Below, piece by piece: positions 43,782 through 52,837 of a DNA stretch of 64,000 nucleotides. Numbering within the stretch: position 1 is the first letter of the stretch; each line of letters starts with the position of its first letter. A program made the translations under genes and the position numbers. Below the pieces are notes generated by a model. The model saw only the letters and a program-made list of their open reading frames with translations. It was not told the DNA's origin and made no database searches. This DNA comes from Sulfurospirillum sp. Lineage in GTDB: Bacteria; Campylobacterota; Campylobacteria; Campylobacterales; Sulfurospirillaceae. The stretch spans positions 1 through 64,000 of the forward strand of contig JADGDR010000006.1 in NCBI GenBank assembly GCA_016744795.1. The letters run 5' to 3'.

Positions 43782-46135
43782 AGATACTGTACTATATCCA
43801 CTTCATCTATCTGTTCTGGTTTTAGATACTTTTTAGCAAAGTCCATATAGATTCCACTAGTCAATAGTAATCTAAAAATATCTCCATCAAGATGTTGCTC
43901 TTTTACCATAAAACTTAAAATCTTTATAGAAGAGGAGAGAGATTTCCCTTTTTTATATGGTCTGTCAGCTGCTGTAAGTGCTTCAAATACATCTGCCACT
44001 GCCATTATTTTTGCTGGTAATGGCATTTCGTCTGCACTAAGACCTCTAGGGTATCCAGTACCAATAAGTGTTTCATGGTGAGCTCCTGCATACTGTGGAA
44101 CTCTTTTTAGATAAGCTGGAAATGGTAATTGTTCTAACATCTTTATACTCATCATAATATGTTCTTGGACTTTAAACCTTTCTTCATTTGTGAGAGTTCC
44201 TTTTTCTACACAAAGGTTGTATATCTCGCCTAAGTTATAGAGATATTCAGGAGTTTTTATCTTGAAGTTTAGGTTTTTATATCTATCTTTTGACTTAGAT
44301 GTCCTTTTAATAATGTGAATATTTTTATCAGCTAATAGAGACTCGGTATTAGAATTAGATTTTACAAATCTCAACTCCTCTTCTTGCGATAAACCAATGG
44401 AATCATCAAACTCTCTTTGCCACTCTTTTTTAGCTATCTTTTTAACTCTTTGTTTGTCTTCATCACTCATAAACTCTGTACCAATATTGGCATTAGCAAT
44501 AAATTCAAAGTCATCTTTAAGTTGTTTTTGTTCGTTGATAAGCCATTTCTCTACACTTTGTTTGTCTTCGCCATTTTCAATCTTCACAAAAGACTCTATT
44601 TTTAAATCCCTATAAATCACTTCAAATCTTGTTCTAATTTCGTGAATTCTATTGTAAATAGTTTCAAGTTTAGTAGCTTTATCTACAACATACTCAGGAG
44701 TTGTAACCTTTCCACAATCATGTAACCATGCTGCAATACTAAGTTCTCTTAACTCTTCATCATTTTTTATTTTAAAATCTTTGAAAACTTCTTCTTGAGA
44801 GTTTGAAGCAGCATTTGCAAGCATTAGTGTTATTACAGGTACTTTATTACAATGTCCACCTGTGTACTCTGACTTTGCATCTATCGCACCAGCAATAAGT
44901 TCAATAAACGAGTCCATGAGCTTTTTTTGTGCTTCTTCATGTTCTTGTATAGATTGAGACATAGATACAAAAGAGTTTGATAACTCTTTTAACTCTTGGA
45001 TATTAGTTTGTATAGTTGAAACTTCGTTAAATTTTCTATGTTTTATCTTTTCATTTTCTTTTACTAAATCTCTAATAGGTTGTACTATAAGTGAAGTTGC
45101 TCTTAAGAGAAAAGGTATTATAAGCAATATAAGTAAAAAGCTGATAAAAATAGAATATAGTATTTTTTTCATATATGGTTCCATAATTTTGTCTTTTGGA
45201 ACAAAACTTATTAGGATTGTATTTTGACCATGTTTAGAGTTGATAGTATTGGTTGAGACAAAGTATTCTATATCGCCTATACTTATAGTTTTGTCCTTTT
45301 GTTGTAAAGATTGATCTAAAATCTTTTCTATATTTTTAGCTTGTTTATATTTTTTAATATTTGAAGCTATTGTAATTCCATAGTTGTTTCTAAGATATAG
45401 TTGGCTTCCATATTCTACCTTTTGTGTTTTTAAAAAAGCAGATAGATTTCTTAGCGAGAGGTCTATGCCTATCACATCATTGCTATATTTTATTTTTTTT
45501 GCATATGTGATACCTAAGCTTTTAAGATTTGCAAAAATATAAGGCTCTGTTTTAGTTGTTCCATCATTTTTCATAGCTATTCCATACCAAGGTCTATTTG
45601 TTGGGTTATATTTAGCATATGAAGTATTTGTTCTTAATATGTTCAAATCTTTATCTAAAAATTCATCTATAAGAACTCTTTTTCTATCTATTGATATTAT
45701 TTTTTTGCTTAACCATACTTCATCTTTTTTTGCAGCAAATTGTGCTCTTACTTTTTGATTTGAATTTAGGTTAATCACCTCAAAAAAATCACCATTTTCA
45801 TATCCGACATAAATAGCATATATGATAGGTCTATTTTTTAGTATAGCGGAAAAAATAGTTAACATCTTATGTTCTTTATGTAGTGTGGGTTTCTCCTTTA
45901 CTCCATATGCAATCTCAATTATAGAGATAAAGTCATCGCCTTGATTATCAATATCTAGTAGTCTTCTTTCAATTTTTTGTGAGATATGATTTATGGAGTT
46001 TACTGTAGCTTTTATGGCTAATTGTTGTGAGTTAAAGTATTGCAAAGTCAAAAGAATAGATACTACAATTAAAATTAAAAGTGTGACAATAACAAATATA
46101 GTTGGTCTAATTTTAAAAGAATTGTAATTTAACAT
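43778..46135 (-). CDS. Cache-sensor HD-GYP-type phosphodiesterase with a large insert
   Basis: 785 residues from the start at 46135 (AAAGG at seven bases); an upstream in-frame ATG lacks a site. TM1 is about 13-32, a double-Cache-like periplasmic sensor follows to about 325 (WYGIAMKNDG, GIDLSL), TM2 is about 326-345, then a HAMP-like linker. The HD-GYP region has H472-D473 (LHDCGK), H659, H686-H687-E688 and GTGYP 692-696. Some 155 residues (about 491-645) are inserted between KATKL and GTLTNEER, where normal domains have almost none. The usual Asp of HHExxDGxGYP is Ile. Cyclic-di-GMP breakdown is likely but not certain. Confidence 0.8.
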   Translation of the reverse strand: MLNYNSFKIRPTIFVIVTLLILIVVSILLTLQYFNSQQLAIKATVNSINHISQKIERRLLDIDNQGDDFISIIEIAYGVKEKPTLHKEHKMLTIFSAILKNRPIIYAIYVGYENGDFFEVINLNSNQKVRAQFAAKKDEVWLSKKIISIDRKRVLIDEFLDKDLNILRTNTSYAKYNPTNRPWYGIAMKNDGTTKTEPYIFANLKSLGITYAKKIKYSNDVIGIDLSLRNLSAFLKTQKVEYGSQLYLRNNYGITIASNIKKYKQAKNIEKILDQSLQQKDKTISIGDIEYFVSTNTINSKHGQNTILISFVPKDKIMEPYMKKILYSIFISFLLILLIIPFLLRATSLIVQPIRDLVKENEKIKHRKFNEVSTIQTNIQELKELSNSFVSMSQSIQEHEEAQKKLMDSFIELIAGAIDAKSEYTGGHCNKVPVITLMLANAASNSQEEVFKDFKIKNDEELRELSIAAWLHDCGKVTTPEYVVDKATKLETIYNRIHEIRTRFEVIYRDLKIESFVKIENGEDKQSVEKWLINEQKQLKDDFEFIANANIGTEFMSDEDKQRVKKIAKKEWQREFDDSIGLSQEEELRFVKSNSNTESLLADKNIHIIKRTSKSKDRYKNLNFKIKTPEYLYNLGEIYNLCVEKGTLTNEERFKVQEHIMMSIKMLEQLPFPAYLKRVPQYAGAHHETLIGTGYPRGLSADEMPLPAKIMAVADVFEALTAADRPYKKGKSLSSSIKILSFMVKEQHLDGDIFRLLLTSGIYMDFAKKYLKPEQIDEVDIVQYL

Positions 46136-46195
46136 TGTTTTACCTTTTATTGATAAATAATAGTATATCATATCATAATAAAAACAGGAGAGAGT

Positions 46196-47410
46196 ATGGA
46201 TTATAAGATACTAAATATTACAAATATTATTTCATATATAAAGAATATAAAAATTATAAAAGATTATTTTGCAGAGGACTCTTTACATGTAAACGAGATT
46301 GGAGATGGAAATCTAAACTTCGTTTATATAATTAAAAGTGAGCAAAATCCTCAAAAAGCACTTATATTAAAACAAGCAGTTCCATATTTACGTTGTGTTG
46401 GAGAAGAGTATCCTTTAAGTAAAGAGCGAATGACATTTGAGATAAGGGCTTTGTTAAAGTACAGTGAGTTGACTCCAGATTTAGTTCCGTTTATTTATGA
46501 TGCAAACGAAGAGATGAGTACAGTTGTAATGCAGTATCTATCAAAGCATATCATTATGAGAAAAGGAATGATAAATGGGATAGTATATCCTAAGTTTGAT
46601 GAGCATATATCTACATTTTTAGCTCAGAATCTTTTTAAGACTTCATCACTGTTTTTAGACTCTACATGTAAACGTCAGTTTGTTGATAGTTTTAACAAAA
46701 ATGTAGAGCTTTGTAAACTAAGCGAAGACTTTGTTTTTAGTTTTGCATTTATGGAGCATGATACAAATGGTGAAAATGCCCGTAATAATGAAACAGCTAA
46801 AAAACTTTTTGCAGATATGGAATTCAAAAAAAATGTTCTTAAACTAAAGTACAAGTTTATGACTCAATCTGATGCCTTACTTCATGGTGATTTACATACT
46901 GGTTCAATCATGCTCAATCAAAATGAGACTTTTGTTATTGACCCTGAGTTCTCTTTTGTAGGACCTTTTGGATTTGATATTGGAGCGTTGATTGGTAATC
47001 TTGTTATGTCCTATGTTTCGCATCTACATGTAAGTAAAAATGAACAGTATCAAAAGTGGATACTTAAACTCATAGAAGAGATATTGACCAAGTTTGAACA
47101 AAAGTTTTTGAGTTTGTGGGCTGAAGTAGATGAAAGTGCTTTACATGTAAAGGGTTTTATAGACTCAAAAAGTTTAGATGAATTTAAAAAAGAGTTTATG
47201 AAAAACATACTTCGTGATTCAGTAGGATATGCAGGTTGTAAGATGGCAAGACGTATGTTTGGAATGGCGGGTGTTGAAGATATACGAGCAATAGAAGATA
47301 AAAATAAAAAAAATATAGCTGAAGCTCATGTTTTAGAGATAGCAAAAAAGTTTGTTAAGAATTATGAACAAGTAGAGTCAGTAAAAGACATAAGAGAGAT
47401 GATTATATGA
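46196..47410 (+). CDS. mtnK: S-methyl-5-thioribose kinase
   Basis: 404 residues. It phosphorylates 5-methylthioribose, a by-product of SAM use. Motifs are EIGDGNLNFVYII (glycine loop), LILKQAVPYLR, the catalytic HGDLHTGSIM and IDPEFSFVGPFGFDIGALIGN. Four palindromes lie in it (46283, 46662, 47024, 47141), mostly encoding Leu-His-Val. The next gene starts in its stop (ATGA). Divergent from the HD-GYP gene across 60 bases. Confidence 0.93.
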   Translation: MDYKILNITNIISYIKNIKIIKDYFAEDSLHVNEIGDGNLNFVYIIKSEQNPQKALILKQAVPYLRCVGEEYPLSKERMTFEIRALLKYSELTPDLVPFIYDANEEMSTVVMQYLSKHIIMRKGMINGIVYPKFDEHISTFLAQNLFKTSSLFLDSTCKRQFVDSFNKNVELCKLSEDFVFSFAFMEHDTNGENARNNETAKKLFADMEFKKNVLKLKYKFMTQSDALLHGDLHTGSIMLNQNETFVIDPEFSFVGPFGFDIGALIGNLVMSYVSHLHVSKNEQYQKWILKLIEEILTKFEQKFLSLWAEVDESALHVKGFIDSKSLDEFKKEFMKNILRDSVGYAGCKMARRMFGMAGVEDIRAIEDKNKKNIAEAHVLEIAKKFVKNYEQVESVKDIREMII

Positions 47411-48471
47411 AATACAAAGCTTTATGGTTAACTGATGAAGGTTATATAGAAGTTATAGACCAAACGAAATTACCTTTTGAAGAGACAACAGTAGTTTTAA
47501 AAACAAGTGAAGATGCAATAGTGGCTATCAAAGATATGATAGTAAGAGGGGCAGGAGTTATAGGCAATATTGCTGCTTTTGGAATATATCTAGCTGCAAA
47601 AGAAGATAATAATATAGAGTCAATAAAAATAAAAGCAAAACTCATAAGGGAGTCACGTCCAACAGCGGTTAATCTTATGTGGGCAGTAGATATCATGATG
47701 GAAAAACTCTTACATGTAAAGAGCGAAAATCTTTTAGAAGTAGCAAAAAATGAAGCAATAAAGATATGTGATGAAGATGCCAATAGATGTAGACTTATAG
47801 CCAAGTATGGTTGTGATAGGTTTGAAGAGATTATGAAAGAAACAGGCAAAGATAGCATCAACGTTTTGACTCATTGTAATGCTGGCTGGCTTGCAATTGT
47901 AGATGATGGAAGTGCATTAGCACCTATTTACGAAGCACATAGACGTGGTATTGATGTTCATGTTTGGGTAGATGAGACAAGACCTCGTAATCAAGGAGCA
48001 AACCTAACTGCTTGGGAACTTAGTAAAAGTGATATAAAACATACAGTTATTCCTGACAATACAGGAGGATATTTGATGCAACAAGGTTTTGTTGATGTAT
48101 GTATAGTTGGGGCAGATAGAGTAAGTGCTCAAGGAGACGTTGCGAATAAGATAGGAACATATTTAAAAGCACTTGCGGCTTATGATAACAATATACCTTT
48201 TTATGTGGCTTTACCAGAGGGGACTTTTGACTTTGATATAGTTGATGGTGTAAAACAGATTCCTATAGAGAATAGAAGTGAAGATGAGGTAACACATATA
48301 AGAGGTGTAGATGAAGATGGACAAATAAAAGAGATTAGAATAGTTCCTAAAAATTCATCAGCTTTGAATTATGGTTTTGATATAACACCAAATAGACTTG
48401 TAACAGGACTCATAACTGAAAAAGGCATCTGCAAAGCAACTCAAAAAGCAATAAAGGAAATGTACCAATGA
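47407..48471 (+). CDS. mtnA: Methylthioribose-1-phosphate isomerase
   Basis: 354 residues. It converts 5-methylthioribose 1-phosphate to methylthioribulose 1-phosphate. Homologous to eIF2B subunits. Features: IVRGAGVIGNIAAFG, ESRPTAVNLMWAV, the catalytic Cys in LTHCNAGWLA (about C157), DETRPRNQGANLTAWEL and VGADRV with the catalytic Asp. It follows mtnK with a four-base overlap and overlaps the aldolase gene by four. Confidence 0.93.
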   Translation: MKYKALWLTDEGYIEVIDQTKLPFEETTVVLKTSEDAIVAIKDMIVRGAGVIGNIAAFGIYLAAKEDNNIESIKIKAKLIRESRPTAVNLMWAVDIMMEKLLHVKSENLLEVAKNEAIKICDEDANRCRLIAKYGCDRFEEIMKETGKDSINVLTHCNAGWLAIVDDGSALAPIYEAHRRGIDVHVWVDETRPRNQGANLTAWELSKSDIKHTVIPDNTGGYLMQQGFVDVCIVGADRVSAQGDVANKIGTYLKALAAYDNNIPFYVALPEGTFDFDIVDGVKQIPIENRSEDEVTHIRGVDEDGQIKEIRIVPKNSSALNYGFDITPNRLVTGLITEKGICKATQKAIKEMYQ

Positions 48472-49076
48472 GTCAAAATGAAGGGGTAGTAAAGTATTCA
48501 TTGGATTTTGAGGAAACTAGCTCATTACCATTTATTTGTGTTGAAGAAATTGAAGAGATTAGAGTTGATTTATTTGCTTTAGGTTTGATAGGAGCTTATA
48601 AAAATGGCATAGGTTTTGGAAATATATCACAAAAAGAGATGGGAAGTTCTGATTTTTTTATAACAGGAACACAAACTGGACACTTAGCTGAATTAGAAGC
48701 AAAAGATTATTCTTTAGTTGAAAGAGTCGATTTTGATACTTTTACTACATATGCAAGTGGAGCTTCAAAGCCAAGTAGTGAGGCAATGACTCATGCTTGT
48801 ATCTATAAACTTGATGAGAATATAAATGCTATTATTCATGTTCATAATGAAAAGCTATGGAGATATATGCTAAAAAATGATTTTGTAAGTACTAGTGACG
48901 TAGAGTATGGATCACTAGCGATGACCAAAGATATTCAAAAAATTTATTGCTCATTAGATGCACTTGAAAATAAATCTTTCGTTATGAAAGGTCATTTTGA
49001 AGGAGTCTTTATTTTTGGTAAAAACTTAGAGGAAGCAAAAAGAGAACTCTACCAAGTTATGGCAAAGGTATTATAA
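48468..49076 (+). CDS. Class II aldolase/adducin-family protein (probable methylthioribulose-1-P aldolase)
   Basis: 202 residues of the FucA/AraD family. ITGTQTG, the catalytic glutamate in KPSSEAMTH (about E104), the metal pair HVHN (about H124, H126) and the late histidine in MKGHFEGVF are visible. It is the third gene of mtnK-mtnA-X with overlapping ends. X may be an aldolase giving DHAP and methylthioacetaldehyde (the DHAP shunt) or MtnB, a dehydratase of the same fold. No mtnC, mtnD or mtnE genes follow in the window, which favours the aldolase. Confidence 0.8.
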   Translation: MSQNEGVVKYSLDFEETSSLPFICVEEIEEIRVDLFALGLIGAYKNGIGFGNISQKEMGSSDFFITGTQTGHLAELEAKDYSLVERVDFDTFTTYASGASKPSSEAMTHACIYKLDENINAIIHVHNEKLWRYMLKNDFVSTSDVEYGSLAMTKDIQKIYCSLDALENKSFVMKGHFEGVFIFGKNLEEAKRELYQVMAKVL

Positions 49077-49144
49077 TATACAAAGAAATATTTAGTTACC
49101 ATAGTCAAAATAACTTAACCTAAGATTAAAAAGGACAAGTTTTT

Positions 49145-51058
49145 ATGTTGAAATTTGTTAGACGAAGTATAATTAAATATCTAATTATTCTTGTTTTGAC
49201 ATTTATAATAGGAACAGTTTTATTTCTATCTATGAATGTTTTACTAGATAAACAGATGGAAAAACATTATCAATATTATAATAATATAATGACAAATTTG
49301 AAAATGTTGGATGATATTTCAAATTATGTTATAGGTATCAAAGCACATATATTTGAAATTACAGCAGCAACACAATCTTCACAACACAGAAAATCACTTA
49401 ATAAAAACATAAAAAAAGATATGGAAGAGATTGTCCTTTTTACCAGCAGTTTGGGTATAGATTTTGTAGATTCTCAAAATTTCTTAGCAAAATTAGAAGA
49501 GTTAAAAAAAGAGAATAATGTATTAATGGATATTTTAGAAAGAAGAGAAATAGCTCTCATTAATAATAGTAGTATAAAGATTAGAACATTAGCACGAGAA
49601 ATTAGAGAACTAAATTATTTGGTTCCTTTAAAGATAAAAAATATACTAAAATATGTAAAAAAATCAGAAAAAGTTCTAACTGAAAGAAAAAATCTTTATC
49701 ATGTAACTTTAGAAAAACACAGACTAAAATATTTATATATTGAGCTGTTTGTCAGTGTTATTATAGTTTTAATTACACTATTTTTATCTAAGTTAATTAG
49801 TCAACACATTGTAAAATTGTATAGAAAATTAGAAACACAACTATACATAGACGAGTTGACACAACTGAAAAATAGATTTGCATTAAATAAAATTTCTAAT
49901 GGTGTAGAAAATCCGTTTATTATAATTTTGAATATAGATTTATTTAGAGTAATCAATGAACTTTATGGAACAGATGTAGGAAATGAAGTTTTAAAAAAAC
50001 TGGCTGATATAATGCGTGAGTATTTTTCAGATACGAAGTTTGAACTTTTTCGTATAGCTGGAGATGAATTCGTACTTTTTGAAAAAGATGCAAAATACTC
50101 TAATAAAGATATAGAAAAAATAGTATTAGATTTCTTGTTTTATATAAAAGAGACTAAAATATATATTGAGGATATTTCTGAGAGTATAGAGTTAGATTTT
50201 ACATGTGGAATATCTACATGTAAAAAAAATAATCTAGGAAAAGCCGATATAGCATTAAATTTTGCGAAAAAAAACAGTTTAGTATTTGCTGTGTATAGAA
50301 CTGGTATTGATAATAAAGTAGAGTTAAAATACAATCTTTTTTGGAATAAAGAGATTAAAAAAGGCATCGATAATGATATGTTTTTACCATTTTTTCAGCC
50401 AATTGTAGATAGAAATGGAACTATAAAAAAGTATGAATCCTTAATGAGACTAAAGATACAAGAGGGTAAAAAGGTGAGTTTTATCTCTCCATCAAAGTTT
50501 TTACAGATTGCTAAGAAAACTAAAAGTTACAACGAAATATCTTCAATTACTATGTTTAAGAGTTTAAATATTTGCAAAGAGAAGGGATTACAAATAACTA
50601 TTAATTTGGATAAAAATGATATGAAAAACCATTTTTTAATTAAAAAATTAAAAAAGAAGATTATTAGCTTAGACATAGCAGATAAGATTATCTTTGAGAT
50701 ATTAGAAAGTGAGAATTTAGTAGATAATAATAGCATAAAAAAATTTATCACAGATTTTAGAGAGTTAGGCGTTAAGTTTGCCATAGATGATTTTGGTTCA
50801 GGGTACTCTAATTTTTCATTTATACTTGATATTAAACCAAACTTTGTAAAAATTGATGGTGCATTAATTAAAAATATTGCAGAAGATAAAAGCTCTTATG
50901 AGCTTGTAAAGTCGATTGTTGCTTTTGCAAAGGCGCTAAATATCATTACTATCGCAGAGTTTGTTCACTCAAAAGAAGTTTATGAAATTGTATTTGATTT
51001 GGGTGTTGATCAATTTCAAGGATATTATTTTGGAAAGCCTAAAAAGATATGTTTATAA
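49145..51058 (+). CDS. Membrane GGDEF-EAL protein beside a LapG protease (LapD-like candidate)
   Basis: 637 residues. TM1 is about 11-33, a helical periplasmic domain is about 35-195, TM2 about 197-218. GGDEF (about 236-390) has AGDEF at about 305-309 in place of GGDEF. The EAL domain (about 405-635) has ESL in place of EAL, while DDFGSGYS, VKIDG and AEFV are intact. The next gene, overlapping by ten bases, is a LapG-type protease. That pairing suggests an inside-out c-di-GMP receptor like LapD. Because the EAL residues are mostly intact, an active phosphodiesterase is the alternative. Confidence 0.82.
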   Translation: MLKFVRRSIIKYLIILVLTFIIGTVLFLSMNVLLDKQMEKHYQYYNNIMTNLKMLDDISNYVIGIKAHIFEITAATQSSQHRKSLNKNIKKDMEEIVLFTSSLGIDFVDSQNFLAKLEELKKENNVLMDILERREIALINNSSIKIRTLAREIRELNYLVPLKIKNILKYVKKSEKVLTERKNLYHVTLEKHRLKYLYIELFVSVIIVLITLFLSKLISQHIVKLYRKLETQLYIDELTQLKNRFALNKISNGVENPFIIILNIDLFRVINELYGTDVGNEVLKKLADIMREYFSDTKFELFRIAGDEFVLFEKDAKYSNKDIEKIVLDFLFYIKETKIYIEDISESIELDFTCGISTCKKNNLGKADIALNFAKKNSLVFAVYRTGIDNKVELKYNLFWNKEIKKGIDNDMFLPFFQPIVDRNGTIKKYESLMRLKIQEGKKVSFISPSKFLQIAKKTKSYNEISSITMFKSLNICKEKGLQITINLDKNDMKNHFLIKKLKKKIISLDIADKIIFEILESENLVDNNSIKKFITDFRELGVKFAIDDFGSGYSNFSFILDIKPNFVKIDGALIKNIAEDKSSYELVKSIVAFAKALNIITIAEFVHSKEVYEIVFDLGVDQFQGYYFGKPKKICL

Positions 51059-51687
51059 AATATATTTTTATTATATTGTTTCTTTGTATTCAGCTAATAG
51101 CAGGTGAATTTTATATCAATCCTTATTTCTTTGATAAACTAAAAAAAGATTCAAAAAGTTATAAAATAATTAATCATTATGTTAATTTTTTAAATGCAAT
51201 ACAAGATGATGACGATAAAATAAAAGTTGAAAAAGTAAATCGGTATATAAATAAAATTATACCTCAATATGATGCTTACAATTATAAAAATGAAGAGTAT
51301 TGGGCGACTCCATTTGAATTTTTTTCAAGTGCTGGAGGCGATTGTGAGGATTATGTGATAGCTAAGATGTACTCTCTTGAAAAACTTGGAATTTCTAAAA
51401 AAAATATGTATATGAGTGCTGTTAAAGAGAAATTTATAGGTGGTGATCATATGGTTCTATCTATTCAAATCGATAAAAATACTCCACCATTAGTTTTAGA
51501 TAATCTTAGTACACGAGTGTTACCAATAGATAAAAGAGTAGATTTAGAGCCTGTTTTTATGTTTAATGAATATGGATTTTACAAGCTAGAAAACCATAAA
51601 AAACTAATAGAGATAAAAAAAATAAATCTACCTGCCTATGAAAAATTAAAAGAAAAAGAAAAAATAAATCTTCTCCTAGAAAGGTGA
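51049..51687 (+). CDS. LapG-type periplasmic cysteine protease (transglutaminase-like)
   Basis: 212 residues with a signal peptide (about 1-19). The Cys-His-Asp triad of the BTLCP/DUF920 family is visible: C99 in GGDCEDY, H134 in GDHMVL and D151 in LDNL. In Pseudomonas LapG cuts a surface adhesin near its N-terminus unless held by LapD bound to c-di-GMP; calcium is required. The gene overlaps the GGDEF-EAL gene. No adhesin gene is in the window. Confidence 0.85.
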   Translation: MFIKYIFIILFLCIQLIAGEFYINPYFFDKLKKDSKSYKIINHYVNFLNAIQDDDDKIKVEKVNRYINKIIPQYDAYNYKNEEYWATPFEFFSSAGGDCEDYVIAKMYSLEKLGISKKNMYMSAVKEKFIGGDHMVLSIQIDKNTPPLVLDNLSTRVLPIDKRVDLEPVFMFNEYGFYKLENHKKLIEIKKINLPAYEKLKEKEKINLLLER

Positions 51688-51690
51688 ATT

Positions 51691-51707
51691 TGTTACATGA
51701 TGTAACA
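51691..51707. repeat. Palindrome TGTTACAT-G-ATGTAACA
   Basis: Perfect eight-base arms with one central base, four bases after the lapG-like stop. It resembles a TTACATGTAA split in the middle. Possible regulator site or decayed copy. Confidence 0.4.
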
Positions 51708-51753
51708 TTTAAATAAATTTATACAATACAATGAAAAATCAATCAAAATTAAA

Positions 51754-51779
51754 AGAGCCCTCTATGAGGACGCTTTTTT
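51754..51779 (+). terminator. Possible terminator after the LapG-type gene
   Basis: Arms 51754-51762 and 51766-51774 pair at seven of nine positions around TAT, followed by T5. A weak but plausible terminator. Confidence 0.4.
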
Positions 51780-51875
51780 AGGAAAGTTTCAGAAAAGTTT
51801 TGAATTTAACTTTTACTAAAAAAATATTTTAAGTTTTATCTAAAAAAACTATACTATATTTTTATTATATAAAAA

Positions 51876-51895
51876 AGTACTACTTTTAGTATTAC
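51876..51895. promoter_or_regulatory. Tandem AGTANTAC operator before the RHH regulator
   Basis: AGTACTAC (51876-51883), TTTT, AGTATTAC (51888-51895). The same arrangement with the same 12-base step occurs before putA at 57406-57425. A -10-like TATTAT (51863-51868) lies eight bases upstream, so the site would cover the transcription start. Confidence 0.72.
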
Positions 51896-51923
51896 TTTTT
51901 AAAAATTATAATGAGGGTATATT

Positions 51924-52145
51924 TTGGCAAAACAAAAATTTGGTAATGAAATTATTAAGAGTGTTATTGAGAAAAATAAAAAGAAACGTACGATATCTCA
52001 ACTAACTATTAAAATAGATTCTAAACTAGATTATGCTTTATGTCGATTATCAAGTTCATTAAATGTATCAAAAAATAGACTTATTGAAGACATTCTTTTA
52101 GAGAGTGGCATCATTAAAGAAGTTGAAGAAAATTACCATGAGTAG
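51924..52145 (+). CDS. Free-standing ribbon-helix-helix transcription regulator
   Basis: 73 residues from TTG 51924 with GAGGG six bases upstream. After a basic N-terminus, a ribbon (SQLTIKIDS) and two helices (KLDYALCRLSSSLN; SKNRLIEDILLESG) form a CopG/MetJ/Arc-type RHH. Such dimers bind tandem sites in pairs. An operator of that kind lies 30 bases upstream, and an identical one precedes putA, so autoregulation and putA control are likely. Its end overlaps the next gene by eight bases. Confidence 0.8.
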   Translation: MAKQKFGNEIIKSVIEKNKKKRTISQLTIKIDSKLDYALCRLSSSLNVSKNRLIEDILLESGIIKEVEENYHE

Positions 52146-52782
52146 ATTTCCTTTGCAACAACAAGTTCTTGATGCAGTTCTTAAAGGAACTATAAAAGCA
52201 GCTCAAAATTTTTTAACATGGACAAACGATAGGCTGTTTTTATCTTATGGTCCACATAAAATTATTTCTATTCATATTGCACAAGAGATGGAAGCTCTTA
52301 AGAATGCTCCTGAAATTTTTATAGATGCAACTATAAGTGACATTTTAAGATGTTCTTTACCAAATCGTGGAGAATATACATCTTATATGATGGAAAAAAA
52401 AATAACACAAGGAGTATTTAGTATTACTCTAGATGAAAGATTTGAACATAAAAACAATGAAGACTCTATTTCTAAAGTTATTATGAGTGTTAGAAATGGA
52501 GTAAGAAATCCAAAGTTAGAGTATTCTCATGAGATAGAAAAAATTTGTAAAATGCTTGATTGTGAAACTACTTTAGATTATGGGCTTTTTAGTTTTTATT
52601 CAGATTTATCTCAAAATGCAAGAAAAAAACTTAAAAAAAGAATCCCAGAGTTAGTTAAAAGTTTTGATGTTGTAGTAAAGAAGTTTCCATCTTTGAAATC
52701 CAGTTTTGCAAGTAGTGAAATCCAAAAGATAGAAGATAGTGGAGAGTGGTTGGCAGGGTGTTACGTTATAGAACCAAAGTAG
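52138..52782 (+). CDS. Protein of unknown function in the proline locus
   Basis: 214 residues from ATG 52138, coupled to the RHH gene by an eight-base overlap. It appears soluble with mixed alpha/beta content (FIDATISDILRCSLPNRGEY, QGVFSITLDERFEH, a basic helical stretch SQNARKKLKKRIPEL). No signal peptide and no known motif were seen. The position between the RHH regulator and the Liv transporter suggests a role in the same regulation or metabolism. The family was not recognised. Confidence 0.75.
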   Translation: MSRFPLQQQVLDAVLKGTIKAAQNFLTWTNDRLFLSYGPHKIISIHIAQEMEALKNAPEIFIDATISDILRCSLPNRGEYTSYMMEKKITQGVFSITLDERFEHKNNEDSISKVIMSVRNGVRNPKLEYSHEIEKICKMLDCETTLDYGLFSFYSDLSQNARKKLKKRIPELVKSFDVVVKKFPSLKSSFASSEIQKIEDSGEWLAGCYVIEPK

Positions 52783-52837
52783 ATTTTTTTAAGATTACAT
52801 GTAGAGTTATCTTAATAAAATTTTCAAAGGATAAAAT

